Source of the DNA: Artemisia argyi | Lineage: Eukaryota; Streptophyta; Magnoliopsida; Asterales; Asteraceae | NCBI GenBank assembly: GCA_030686995.1 | Contig: CM060696.1 | Coordinates: 11,879,987-11,943,986 of the forward strand | Length of the DNA: 64,000 nucleotides | Reading direction: 5' to 3' | Part shown: positions 33,813 to 46,501 of the stretch, piece after piece | How the letters are laid out: every line of letters begins with the position of its first letter | How positions within the stretch are numbered: the stretch's first letter is position 1 | Notes under the pieces: model-generated | Databases searched by the model: none | What the model was told of the DNA's origin: nothing | Seen by the model: the letters and a program-made list of their open reading frames with translations, nothing else | Translations under genes and position numbers: made by a program

Positions 33813-36800
33813 TGTAACAATTCGCATTTTCAGGATATTTACTTTTCCCGGAAAATTTCACTATTCACTTTTACTATTCATTTTTCCCGAAACTTGATTT
33901 TTATTTCTTGGGCTCAAGTGATAAATCATTTCCATGGCAAATTAAAAGTTTGACATTCATAAGCTCATTTTCGTGAAAGTTATTAAGGAATTACACGGAA
34001 TTACACGTTTTAGGGTAAAACGTCATTCAGAAATTCTACGTACAACGAAATTCGGTCGCGTTAATTTTCCCCGTATCAGAAAAATGTTTGACACACTCAT
34101 GATTTATTTGAGAATAAATCATGACTGAGAAAAACATGACCAAAATAAACCTCGGCCGTGAAAAACTGGAATTTTCAGTTTTAAGCGTTTTTACTTAGCC
34201 GTAACCTTAGCCTATACCTGCACCGCATTTCTAAGACGATTTAAGTTTTCAACTTATTAGAAAAAGTCAACATATTTTTCCCTCCTCTATTGACCAAAAA
34301 TCATTCCTTGATTTTATAAGTCATTTCGTGATTTTTAGGCTTACGGTTTGATGTCTAAAAGACATTTAATACCAACCGACACTAGACTGAGCCCAGTCTA
34401 GACATTATAAGTCATTTTAAATCATTTATAACCTATTAGAAAAGTAATATTTTACTTCTCTCACTTTTACGCAATATTCGTACATTTTACGTATTACGCG
34501 TTTTAGACTCGTGTTTCCAGTTTTTAGCAGGGTTTCACCACCCAAATGGAACCTACCACTCATTTTATATTTTATTATGGAACATATGGACATGTTTAAC
34601 AATACTTTCGAATTCCATAATTTTACGACACCCGGTTTTACGTTTCGTGGCTTAACCATTTACGGTTAGCATTTTACGGAGCCAAAACTAACACCATATC
34701 TTGGATAATATCACCAAAAAGCCAAACCTTCCTCCCCAAGCTTTGTGAACTGCCCTAGGAGGGGGGATTCACCACCCATGTGGCTTCATATCATGAATTT
34801 ACCCATAGTTCATCACTTAATTACAACTTGGTCTCCAAGTGTTGACTAGTCAACACAAGTAACCTCCTCATTTTTAGTATAAAAGAGACTCATTCTCTTC
34901 CTTTCTCTTGCAATACCAACGACCCTAAACCATCAAAATGCACCATTTTGATCATTGATCTTGCTCATTCAATCCATCACAAGTTCAAGTCATAGTTCCT
35001 AGTTGATCCTTAACACCTTTCAACCATAAAACTCCATAAAATCACCATAAAACACCACAAAAACTCATCAAATTTCCAAGTGTTCTTAGTGAAGATTTTT
35101 ACTAAGGCTTGTTTTTGTGATAAGATTAGTGTTTATCAAGGGATTATAAGATAGGGTTTTTGATATGGAAGCTTGGCTATGGTTGGAAAATATTTGGAAA
35201 ATATTTGGAAGATTAAGTAGTAGTTCTTGGTCTTGATCTTGGTTCTAGTTAGTTTCTTCACAAGTTGTAAGCAAACCCTAACTTGCTTCTTGTTAAATAA
35301 TCATGTTCATGTTATTTACCTATCATTCATGCTATATATTGTCTTGTTATCATGTCCATGATGAATAAAAGTGAGCAAAACAAGTTATTGTTATTGATTG
35401 TTAAAACAAGTTATTAAAACGAGCAAACTAATGAATTTCTTGGTAAGACCTGATCAAAATGGTAAAAATATGATATTGGATTATTACATAATACAGTAGA
35501 GGACTTAACAAGGAAACCATAGCAATTTGAACCACCCAAAACGAGTATACGAGTCAAAAGTTATGGCGATTTGAAATTACCAAAGATTTCCGGCAAAACT
35601 GCCAAATACCATTCTGATCAAATTTGGGTTTTGAAAGTCCCACTTCTGGTCCGATTCATCAAAAAGTTAAAACACGAAAGTTGTCCGGAACGACGTTTTC
35701 GTTCAGGAACAAAGAAGATCGAGACCTAAAAATGCTTTCCGAGTGATAAAATTCTTCAAATTCTAAACAGCCCATTTTTAGGCGAAAGTCACTAGATTAT
35801 GGTTATAATTTGAAAGGAACAAGAGGTCTTATGACCTATAATCAAGACCACAACCATGGCTAGAGCCAAGGTTGAGTCTCATGACCTTGTAACAAGGATC
35901 AAAGGTCATGGCTAGGCCATGACGAAATGACCATAACAACTTACCTAGGCGTAAACATGAAACAATGAATTAGGCGATAACATGAACAAGCAATTTGGAT
36001 CTACTTCACCTAAAAGGAAACCATGAGATATTACCAAGAGAAAATGGTCATTCAAGACTTATGAAACTACCCCTAATAACAATCTTCATGTACTAATAAA
36101 CTTTCCTAAGTTTATTCAAATATCGGACATGTAACTTTTCGGATCAAAACTTATATCTATATATTTCATCAACTACTACAATAGTAGGGAGCCTCATGTG
36201 AGGAGTTCATTATGTAAGCCGTCGAGTTGAGTTGTGGATTTACGAATTAAAGTGTCCTGGCTCCTCGAACGCTTACTAACATGACTTCTGAATTATGTCG
36301 GCCTGAACGGTAGTAAACGATATACCAAAACATACATGTTTCATGAATCTTTCTTTCAAAGACTTACAATATACATCATACCACATCATGGATTAAATGC
36401 AAGATATATATATAGGCACTACTTCATATTCTTTACTCCGATCCTAAGTCGCAACATTCTATTATAGGTTGTTCGTAGAAACCTTCGCGATTCGACCATC
36501 ACATTCACTACTCACTACATAACTTAAGGTGAGTTCGTAGCCCCACTCTCTATTGTTTAACTATTTTACAAACCCATGGGGGGAATACATGCTATTATTT
36601 TTCTACTCGAACACGATGCTTTCTACTGTATGCTACCCGACGATGTTTTATTATCACTAAGTAACGATTGCCATGTTCGAAGTCCCTATATCATGAACCA
36701 TTAGTCACTACCTTTAGTGAGCGCGAATATTGTGAATAGATCTGTTGGGATTGACGAATCCCATTTGTGTTGAACAACGACGAGTTCACACAAATGCACT

Positions 36801-37306
36801 ATATTTGAGATTTAGCGGTATAACGGCAAAAGTACCTTGATAGGGCTTCTATAATGCCAATTTTGTTGGTTCGATGTTAATGTTTTGGTTGTATGAGCTT
36901 AGTGAAATAAATAACGATTTTGTTTTCCAAACATTGGTGTGAGCCTATAACTCACACTACGATTATTGTGTTCAAACGATTTAACTAAACTCTACGAATA
37001 TCACTCAACCTTTGTGTTGACCTCTCAAGCATGTATTTCAGGTTCATGACGATCAAGGATGGCACGGAAGGACACGGATACTCAAGAGGGCTATAAATTT
37101 ACTTATCATTCAAAAACTCACTTAATGTGATTTTAAACATGGAACCAATTGGGACCTCATTTTGTAATCTCTGATATTTATATAATTTGAATGATAAACC
37201 TTTTTAAACGACTCAATTGGAGTTCGTTTTCTATTATTGTGACTATTGAGCCGTCAAGTAACACCCAGTTCGAATTCCGCTGCATCCATGAATTGGGGGT
37301 GTTACA
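33813..37306 (+). repeat. 5' LTR of non-autonomous Tekay-type element
   Basis: 3494 bp, putative TATA box at 34878-34884. Short open frames inside (for example 34426-34659, minus) recur in the other LTR only because the LTRs are near-identical. Confidence 0.96.
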
Positions 37307-37309
37307 GAT

Positions 37310-37326
37310 TGGTACCAGAGCCATGG
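37310..37326 (+). other. PBS of non-autonomous Tekay-type element
   Basis: TGGTACCAGAGCCATGG three bases after the LTR, identical to 3371-3387. The following ~110 bp also match the leader of the coding element closely. Confidence 0.82.
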
Positions 37327-39934
37327 TTATAGAGAAACGGGTCTAATTGAGACCTAAACTATAACTACAATTACAAGCAAAAACATTTTTATAGCCTTCC
37401 GCTCTCCGTGTCTTCCATCCTCCAGACGATTATGGACTTAGTAAGCATGTTATGCTACACAAACATATTAGTATATTCATATATACCCATTTTGAGCATT
37501 TCCCCGTAGACATTTTGTGCTACACAAACATAATTGCATATTGATATATGTACCCTAAACATAATTGAGCATTTCCCCGTAAGCATTAGTATATTGATAT
37601 ATAAACTCGGTTTATTTTCAATCATTTATCTAAACAATGGACTAAACATATCTGTGTACGCCTATTCTAAGGCATTTCGACACAGCCACACTCTCCCAAT
37701 CATGTTCCTACTCCAACATTATATGTCCAATACATTGTAACTGATTGCAATGGTCTTTCCTATTTTTCAAGACATTGTGAGATACAATGGTCTCATTCAT
37801 TTTCCAAGACATTGTGAGATACAATGGTCTCATTCATTTTTCAAGACATTGTGAGACACAATGGTCTCATTCACTTTTCCAAGACATTGTGAGATACAAT
37901 GGTCTCATTCACTTTTCAAGACATTGTGAGATACAATGGTCTCATTCATTTTCCAAGACATTGTGAGATACAATGGTCTCATTCATTTTCCAAGACATTG
38001 TGAGATACAATGGTCTCATTCATTTTTCAAGACATTGTGAGATACAATGGTCTCATTCACTTTTCCAAGACATTGTGAGATACAATGGTCTCATTCACTT
38101 TTCAAGACATTGTGAGATACAATGGTCTCATTCATTTTCCAAGACATTGTGAGATAAAATGGCCTCATTCATTTTCCAAGACATTGTGAGATACAATGGT
38201 CTCATTCATTTTCCAAGACATTGTATGATACAATGGTCTTAATCATTTCTCAAATGTTTTGAGTCACACAATGGCCTAACCTACTTCCCAGACATTGTGA
38301 ATTGCACAATGGTCTAACCTACTTCCGAGACATTGTGTTTTGTGCAAATGGTCTCTAGAATTATTCCATCACATCATCAATATCATTTCTTATGATATCA
38401 AAAACCCGTCACAATCTATCGATTTCAAAACAAGAAATATGAGATTTCTAAAGGACAAACAAATCCATTACCTATAAAAGCTGAAGTTCAGCTCTACATT
38501 CATCAAAGTTTTTTTTATGAAACCTTCATTATTAAAAGTTCGTGATCTTGACCAAGTATGTTCTATTTTAGAACTACTTAAAATTTCCTTTCCATACGTA
38601 CCTACCCTTACTATCTTCTATTCAATGGAATATGAAAACATACGTTACAAGTCTTGTATGGACGGGACTTGCAACTTAAGGGTTTGACATCGCCTTTGTT
38701 TAATGGACAGTTTCCCGAAAGCAACGAACATATCACAAGTATACCTAATTTAGGTATTTGAAAATTTTATCGAACCTCGGCTAAATATAGACTAGTCACC
38801 TATATTTAACCTAGGGACAGTGGAATATAGTCTGACTAACTATATTCGACTTAACATTTTCAAATACTGAGAGTAGTTGTACTAGGGTTATGTTTAGATT
38901 GATTTCCTACATGAACACGATAAACCACCAGAATACATTAAAACAATCTAGAGACACGATAATGTCTTACCACTCAGCGAAATCTTAACACCTTATCTGT
39001 ATGATCTAAATTCATTCTTGAAATTTTTCATTTATGAGATAATCCGAACTACTATCTTGGGATAGTTATCAATTATTCTCTTCATCCTGTAGAAGTACTA
39101 TCCTGTTTAGGTCCTAAGGATACCATTCCATCATAAACTTTTAAAATCTCTTAAGATTTTTAAAGCAAACTCAACATCTTTACCTAAGGGTATTAATGTT
39201 AAGCATACACTACACACTTTTGTTCATCAACATATCACATCATTATCTTCACAACCGTTACAAATACAAGCTCATTAACAGATCTTGATGCACTTTTAAA
39301 GCTCAAATCATCCTTAGTTACACCACAAGTACCCTCATCAGCTTTACAAGATTGAATATTCATCTTGTACTTTTGGAACACCAGTATCATCTCGTAATAC
39401 CCTACCTTGTAACTCACCGGCTAATTGTGAATGTTGTGTTGGGAATTCTTAAGTAGGATGATTTGTAATTATTTGAATGGATTGGGATGCCTTTTCATTT
39501 AAATAAAGACATTGTAAATCACCGAACCATAAGTTTATATTTCCTTATTTACATTGTTTGGGATGCCTCTCTATGTAAATAAAGAATTATAAACAAGTGG
39601 GCTTATTTGTATCCGAAATAACATAAGTATGAAGTCAATAAACACTAGGTACAACAACCGATTACCTACTAGGCTATGATTGCAATTACTATCTCAATTC
39701 CTATTAATATTCGATTGCTATATCAATTTCCTTTGATATTCGACTATTACCATACCTTTCCTACATAAAAGTAAGCCTCATCCTACACCATACACTGAAA
39801 CGACAAATCAGACTACATCACCGGTAATCCTAGACTTTAGTCCTCATAAGTAACCACACCTTTTTCATAGACACCACTCCAACATATGACACACAAAGAA
39901 CTTCGGGACGAAGTTCCCCGTAAGGGGTAGAGAC
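37327..39934 (+). other. Non-coding internal domain of non-autonomous Tekay-type element
   Basis: After ~110 bp of family leader the sequence has no homology I can read to gag or pol. It holds short repeats near 37440-37610 (ACACAAACATA, GAGCATTTCCCCGTA), the hairpin tandem array at 37768-38340, then AT-rich sequence, and ends in the polypurine tract AGGGGTAGAGAC (39923-39934). The longest open frame here is 68 codons and featureless. Confidence 0.88.
37768..38340 (+). repeat. Hairpin-forming tandem repeat, ~37 bp monomer, 186 bp higher-order unit
   Basis: About 13 good monomers (CAAGACATTGTGAGATACAA start, 36-38 bp) and three diverged ones to 38340. Each contains CATTGT-GAGAT-ACAATG, a 6 bp stem with 5-base loop, extendable through GAC/GTC with one bulge. 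Spacer variants (CATTTTCC, CATTTTTC, CACTTTTCC, CACTTTTC, CATTTTCC) repeat in the same order, giving a five-monomer unit starting at 37768, 37954 and 38140. Confidence 0.93.
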
Positions 39935-42900
39935 TGTAACAATTCGCATTTTCAGGATATTTACTTTTCCCGGAAAATTTCACTATTCACTTTTACTATT
40001 CATTTTTCCCGAAACTTGATTTTTATTTCTTGGGCTCAAGTGATAAATCATTTCCATGGCAAATTAAAAGTTTGACATTCATAAGCTCATTTTCGTGAAA
40101 GTTATTAAGGAATTACACGGAATTACACGTTTTAGGGTAAAACGTCATTCAGAAATTCTACGTACAACGAAATTCGGTCGCGTTAATTTTCCCCGTATCA
40201 GAAAAATGTTTGACACACTCATGATTTATTTGAGAATAAATCATGACTGAGAAAAACATGACCAAAATAAACCTCGGCCGTGAAAAACTGGAATTTTCAG
40301 TTTTAAGCGTTTTTACTCAGCCGTAACCTTAGCCTATACCTGCACCGCATTTCTAAGACGATTTAAGTTTTCAACTTATTAGAAAAAGTCAACATATTTT
40401 TCCCTCCTCCATTGACCAAAAATCATTCCTTGATTTTATAAGTCATTTCGTGATTTTTAGGCTTACGGTTTGATGTCTAAAAGACATTTAATACCAACCG
40501 ACACTAGACTGAGCCCAGTCTAGACATTATAAGTCATTTTAAATCATTTATAACCTATTAGAAAAGTAATATTTTACTTCTCTCACTTTTACGCAATATT
40601 CGTACATTTTACGTATTACGCGTTTTAGACCCGTGTTTCCAGTTTTTAGCAGGGTTTCACCACCCAAATGGAACCTACCACTCATTTTATATTTTATTAT
40701 GGAACATATGGACATGTTTAACAATACTTTCGAATTCCATAATTTTACGACACCCGGTTTTACGTTTCGTGGCTTAACCATTTACGGTTAGCATTTTACG
40801 GAGCCAAAACTAACACCATATCTTGGATAATATCACCAAAAAGCCAAACCTTCCTCCCCAAGCTTTGTGAACTGCCCTAGGAGGGGGGATTCACCACCCA
40901 TGTGGCTTCATATCATGAATTTACCCATAGTTCATCACTTAATTACAACTTGGTCTCCAAGTGTTGACTAGTCAACACAAGTAACCTCCTCATTTTTAGT
41001 ATAAAAGAGACTCATTCTCTTCCTTTCTCTTGCAATACCAACGACCCTAAACCATCAAAATGCACCATTTTGATCATTGATCTTGCTCATTCAATCCATC
41101 ACAAGTTCAAGTCATAGTTCCTAGTTGATCCTTAACACCTTTCAACCATAAAACTCCATAAAATCACCATAAAACACCACAAAAACTCATCAAATTTCCA
41201 AGTGTTCTTAGTGAAGATTTTTACTAAGGCTTGTTTTTGTGATAAGATTAGTGTTTATCAAGGGATTATAAGATAGGGTTTTTGATATGGAAGCTTGGCT
41301 ATGGTTGGAAAATATTTGGAAAATATTTGGAAGATTAAGTAGTAGTTCTTGGTCTTGATCTTGGTTCTAGTTAGTTTCTTCACAAGTTGTAAGCAAACCC
41401 TAACTTGCTTCTTGTTAAATAATCATGTTCATGTTATTTACCTATCATTCATGCTATATATTGTCTTGTTATCATGTCCATGATGAATAAAAGTGAGCAA
41501 AACAAGTTATTGTTATTGATTGTTAAAACAAGTTATTAAAACGAGCAAACTAATGAATTTCTTGGTAAGACCTGATCAAAATGGTAAAAATATGATATTG
41601 GATTATTACATAATACAGTAGAGGACTTAACAAGGAAACCATAGCAATTTGAACCACCCAAAACGAGTATACGAGTCAAAAGTTATGGCGATTTGAAATT
41701 ACCAAAGATTTCCGGCAAAACTGCCAAATACCATTCTGATCAAATTTGGGTTTTGAAAGTCCCACTTCTGGTCCGATTCATCAAAAAGTTAAAACACGAA
41801 AGTTGTCCGGAACGACGTTTTCGTTCAGGAACAAAGAAGCTCGAGACCTAAAAATGCTTTCCGAGTGATAAAATTCTTCAAATTCTAAACAGCCCATTTT
41901 TAGGCGAAAGTCACTAGATTATGGTTATAATTTAAAAGGAACAAGAGGTCTTATGACCTATAATCAAGACCACAACCATGGCTAGAGCCAAGGTTGAGTC
42001 TCATGACCTTGTAACAAGGATCAAAGGTCATGGCTAGGCCATGACGAAATGACCATAACAACTTACCTAGGCGTAAACATGAAACAATGAATTAGGCGAT
42101 AACATGAACAAGCAATTTGGATCTACTTCACCTAAAAGGAAACCATGAGATATTACCAAGAGAAAATGGTCATTCAAGACTTATGAAACTACCCCTAATA
42201 ACAATCTTCATGTACTAATAAACTTTCCTAAGTTTATTCAAATATCGGACATGTAACTTTTCGGATCAAAACTTATATCTATATATTTCATCAACTACTA
42301 CAATAGTAGGGAGCCTCATGTGAGGAGTTCATTATGTAAGCCGTCGAGTTGAGTTGTGGATTTACGAATTAAAGTGTCCTGGCTCCTCGAACGCTTACTA
42401 ACATGACTTCTGAATTATGTCGGCCTGAACGGTAGTAAACGATATACCAAAACATACATGTTTCATGAATCTTTCTTTCAAAGACTTACAATATACATCA
42501 TACCACATCATGGATTAAATGCAAGATATATATATAGGCACTACTTCATATTCTTTACTCCGATCCTAAGTCGCAACATTCTATTATAGGTTGTTCGTAG
42601 AAACCTTCGCGATTCGACCATCACATTCACTACTCACTACATAACTTAAGGTGAGTTCGTAGCCCCACTCTCTATTGTTTAACTATTTTACAAACCCATG
42701 GGGGGAATACATGCTATTATTTTTCTACTCGAACACGATGCTTTCTACTGTATGCTACCCGACGATGTTTTATTATCACTAAGTAACGATTGCCATGTTC
42801 GAAGTCCCTATATCATGAACCATTAGTCACTACCTTTAGTGAGCGCGAATATTGTGAATAGATCTGTTGGGATTGACGAATCCCATTTGTGTTGAACAAC

Positions 42901-43428
42901 GACGAGTTCACACAAATGCACTATATTTGAGATTTAGCGGTATAACGGCAAAAGTACCTTGATAGGGCTTCTATAATGCCAATTTTGTTGGTTCGATGTT
43001 AATGTTTTGGTTGTATGAGCTTAGTGAAATAAATAACGATTTTGTTTTCCAAACATTGGTGTGAGCCTATAACTCACACTACGATTATTGTGTTCAAACG
43101 ATTTAACTAAACTCTACGAATATCACTCAACCTTTGTGTTGACCTCTCAAGCATGTATTTCAGGTTCATGACGATCAAGGATGGCACGGAAGGACACGGA
43201 TACTCAAGAGGGCTATAAATTTACTTATCATTCAAAAACTCACTTAATGTGATTTTAAACATGGAACCAATTGGGACCTCATTTTGTAATCTCTGATATT
43301 TATATAATTTGAATGATAAACCTTTTTAAATGACTCAATTGGAGTTCATTTTCCATTATTGTGACTATTGTGCCGTCAAGTAACACCCAGTTCGAATTCC
43401 GCTGCATCCATGAATTGGGGGTGTTACA
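39935..43428 (+). repeat. 3' LTR of non-autonomous Tekay-type element
   Basis: 3494 bp; differs from 33813-37306 at about nine positions by eye, four of them clustered in the last ~100 bp. TATA box at 41000-41006. Confidence 0.96.
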
Positions 43429-44057
43429 CTCAACAACTTACTTTTCATTTGTCATAAAATGATGGACACGTGTAAAAAAATTACTTGAGTCGCACAATCG
43501 TTCAGTTGCACTAGTCTATTTTAGATATTTGGTTCTTTTAAGTAGTGTTTTGGAACCCGATTCGACCCGGACGGTCAGTTGCACCGGCGACTAGATCGGG
43601 TCTAAAAGTTTTTAAAACATTGCTTTTAAGGATGGAAAGTTGATTACCTTCTATTTAAGTAATTTCCTCGTATAAAAAAGATAAAAACAATCCCAAAGGT
43701 GTGTTTGATATGCAGTTCGGTTCCTAAAATTTAATTAGTTAAATGTTAAGTTTGGGTTCAAAAACCAAATCAATAAAGAGCCCAAATAAGAAAGAAAAAA
43801 AATAATCATTTGTTATTTAAAAAAGCCCAGACCTAAAATGGGTTTTGCTGCATACCTGCATCGGCCGCTACAAAGTATATACATCTCGGGGAAATTTTGT
43901 TAAATGCTTTTATTTATTTATTTATTTATTTATTTATTTTTTGATGTTGCCCGCGAGTGTTATTTTGTCCAATCAATTGATAAGATGTATAAACTAAGGC
44001 ATTATATATATAAAAAAAAATACCAATACATTTTTTTTTTGGTAACATATTATAGCA

Positions 44058-44090
44058 CTAGCCTCAAGGCCCGCCCGATGGGCGGCTAGC
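44058..44090 (-). mobile_element. Helitron 3' terminus (element 1)
   Basis: On the minus strand a hairpin (stem CCGCCC/GGGCGG, loop ATC) is followed about 9 bases later by the terminal CTAG and a T, the classic Helitron 3' end. Copy A reads ATATTATAGCA/TACCTC without interruption; here CTAG starts exactly between that A and the expected T, so insertion was into AT as Helitrons do. The element extends to higher coordinates; its 5' end (minus-strand TC) was not located with confidence and may be near copy C. Confidence 0.85.
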
Positions 44091-44258
44091 TTTTAGGATT
44101 TGTTTATAAAATAAAATAAATTATAAAATGGATAATACAATAACGTTAAAGAAATATAATGTTGAAAATAAAATTACAGTTACTTTATTATGTAGAAAAA
44201 GATAATACACCATATGGTGGTTATAACGTATCTTACAAACTAATCGGGTTGTGTACAA

Positions 44259-44650
44259 CCTGAGATAATGGCCTGCTTAATTGCTACCAATTCATCATTG
44301 CTTGATATTAAATCAATTTCAAATCTTTTCTATAGCTCCTCCAACTGCATTCTTATGTCTCGAGCACGCTCCATACTTCTCATCTGCATTAAAATTAAGT
44401 TATTATATGATTAGATCAATAGCATGCTCACTTGATAACTTAGATAGACCTGGAGTTACCAATTATGAGTTGGAAAGCAGTTTTAGCATAACAAAGACAA
44501 GTTAACATGTTCACGAAGTATGAGTTTAGATGAATATTTTTAAATGGTGGTTAATAAGATGTACAAAATAAAAGCAAATCGGTACATTAATCTCATTCTC
44601 AAAGCACCGCTCAGTAGAAAAGTTTGATTCCTTCCACAAACTATAGACTT
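44259..44650 (-). pseudogene. PRP2-like DEAH-box RNA helicase exons captured by Helitron 1
   Basis: Two minus-strand exons. The first (~44645-44591) reads VYSLWKESNFSTERCFENEI; the second (44387-44259) follows a CAG acceptor, reads RSMERARDIRMQLEEL then RFEIDLISSNDELVAIKQA, and ends CTCAG/GTTGTA. They match consecutive parts of the helicase C-terminal extension of plant PRP2-type splicing helicases (VYNSWKET...WCYENYIQ / RSMKRARDIRDQLEGLLERVEIE). A TAG (plus 44330-44332) breaks the second exon. Only a small piece of a ~1000-residue nuclear protein is present, in the Helitron's own orientation, as expected for gene capture. Confidence 0.82.
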
Positions 44651-46501
44651 GAAAATAAAACAATTAGAAAGCATAGAGAGATTGACTAACCGACCAATAA
44701 ACCATCAAAGTACCACAAAATTATGTATTTACTAACACACCATTAGAAGTGCAATGTAATATTATAATGTATGAAGAGTGGTCTGATGAATGTTAAGTCA
44801 CACTAACATTTACATATAACAATATACTCCGTATAACACATGGCTGGAGGCTGTTACTCATGACTCTAAACACACAAGTGAACCAGATAACCCTCTTGAT
44901 TCATGAAAATTGTAACTGCCGACAGATAAAAGAAATGCAACTAATTTCCCATTTGAAATTGCCTTGGATACCATTTTCCACCAACTCTAACTTCAAGTAC
45001 TTTCCTGTGATCCGCAACACCCATTTTATGGTCTGAAGTGTCATGCGTTTTACATAGATGGTGTATCATTAATTTATTCTTCTTTATTATCTTATGCAGC
45101 TTATTCTTTCTATTAGGTACCCATTGATGGTGTATCATTAACTTAGAAAAAAATGTTATTTGTCATTTCTTGTAAATAAACATTAACAATGATTGAAGAC
45201 TGAAGAAAACCAAAAGCAAGAGACTTTGTTATTGAAAAAGAAGTGAAGGGCAAAGTAATGACAGGTCTTTTACAAAATTTTTATGCAAACAATAATCAAA
45301 TGTCCTACTTTACTTGTTCCAATAAATTATTATACTTTGGGAAAATTCAATATATTATGTTATACTGATTCTCGGTTAAAAATTTTCATATACAAAATAC
45401 TAAATCCCTAATATTTGTTTACCAATATTAGAAGTTACTTAACGTTTACATGTTAAAGTGATATAAACTTTTCAGACAACATTGAGAATTAAATTTTTAT
45501 ATTCTCCACAATACCCTGCTTTGAGACAACACTTCTAATAAGTTGTTGCATGTTTAATACTTTACAAAAAATTTAATGCCCAAAATTCTCAAAGTACGGG
45601 AAGGAATTGAGTTTGCTAGCTCGCACATATCTTCAGAATTTAAATGCAATACCAATGAAAAGAACTCATACTTGAATAACAAAACTACATGAAATGCTCC
45701 TAACAGCTCAAGATCAAGAAAACATATACAGAGAATTCAAAAATCATATCACAATGAAGTACATAATACTATGATTTTGATATCGAAGCTATAAAGGTCT
45801 ATGATGTACCTTTTAGATACTGTTGTCGACCAAAGATTTAGAAAGTATGTTCTATAATGTCATCAACTGCCCGCTCAGATCCATTTGCCACCAAACACTA
45901 TATCACAGCCAATATCTGCAATAAAATGTCATCGAACTCAAATACCCATATTCAACCTTTTACCGCGATGAGGGTATTTCAGTTATTTACTGAAAGTTCC
46001 CCACAGGGGAGAACAATTCAAGGTTATAGGGACTCCTCCTGTGATTTAGACAAGATACATGCACGGTTTTTGCAATTTACTCTTGGAAAGTTAACTATGT
46101 TTTTCAGAGATGTGATCAATATAGATCTCATATTTGCCATAAAACAAATAAACCAATCATAGCCTCCCATTTTTATTTTCCACCTTTTTTTTTAAAACAA
46201 AATATCTTGCAAACGGTAAATTGTCAAGCTACAAAAAAATACCATCGCGACGAGAATTAAATCATCTTTATATAGAAATGCATTGTTATATACTTTCGAC
46301 GAACTTTTTTTTTGATAAACATTTTTTTTTTTTTAATTTTCGCACAGAAAAATCATATATGATTTGTAAAAATCATATATGATTCGTTAAAATCAAATCA
46401 TATATGATTCTTATGAATCATATATGATTTTTAAAAATGAGTGGCTAAGATTGTTTGATGGGTTCTATGGTAGAAGTTGGATCTATAAAGAACTTTCTCC
46501 A
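44651..46501. other. Helitron-associated or spacer sequence, no assigned gene
   Basis: AT-rich. A minus-strand frame 44941-45138 reads HRKVLEVRVGGKWYPRQ and contains two near-copies of TTAATGATACACCATC; I do not recognise it. Near 45934-46020 a segment related to 28845 is followed by its own partial inverted copy. Nothing else seen. Confidence 0.6.
46351..46429. repeat. Four-fold array of the palindrome AATCATATATGATT
   Basis: Perfect 14 bp palindromes at 46351-46364, 46371-46384, 46396-46409 and 46416-46429, spaced 20, 25 and 20 bp, in an otherwise A/T-only context. Confidence 0.95.

Larger units (their letters stand above)
33813..43428 (+). mobile_element. Non-autonomous Tekay-type LTR retrotransposon (LARD-like), 9616 bp, TSD CTCAA
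   Basis: Two 3494 bp LTRs with perfect 7 bp termini TGTAACA/TGTTACA, PBS, 2.6 kb internal region and polypurine tract, flanked by CTCAA at 33808-33812 and 43429-43433. Copy A keeps the uninterrupted site (AAACTCAACAACTTACTTTT at about 23350). I count about nine substitutions and no indels between the LTRs, so insertion was recent. No gag or pol can be read in the internal region. LTR layout, PBS, leader start and polypurine tract match the coding Tekay element at 1-12981, though the LTRs are clearly diverged, so that copy is a relative and not the direct parent. Confidence 0.96.
28876..44057 (+). repeat. Duplicated segment, copy B
   Basis: Homologous to copy A from the shared start (TTATCATTAACACATGCC) to ATATTATAGCA at 44057. 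The 9616 bp LTR element at 33813-43428 and its extra CTCAA account for the length difference. Also private to B: an insertion of ~210 bp at 29824, a poly(T) insertion at 31437, and a 48 bp tandem duplication at 31934-32029. Confidence 0.88.

Noticed and set aside
34426..34659. Minus-strand frame repeated at 40548-40781 as a possible conserved gene
   Set aside because: The two occurrences are the same position of two near-identical LTRs; no motif and no support as a protein.
37768..38340. CRISPR-like array of short palindromic repeats
   Set aside because: Monomers are directly adjacent with no unique spacers, the setting is a plant LTR element and no cas genes exist. It is a tandem satellite.
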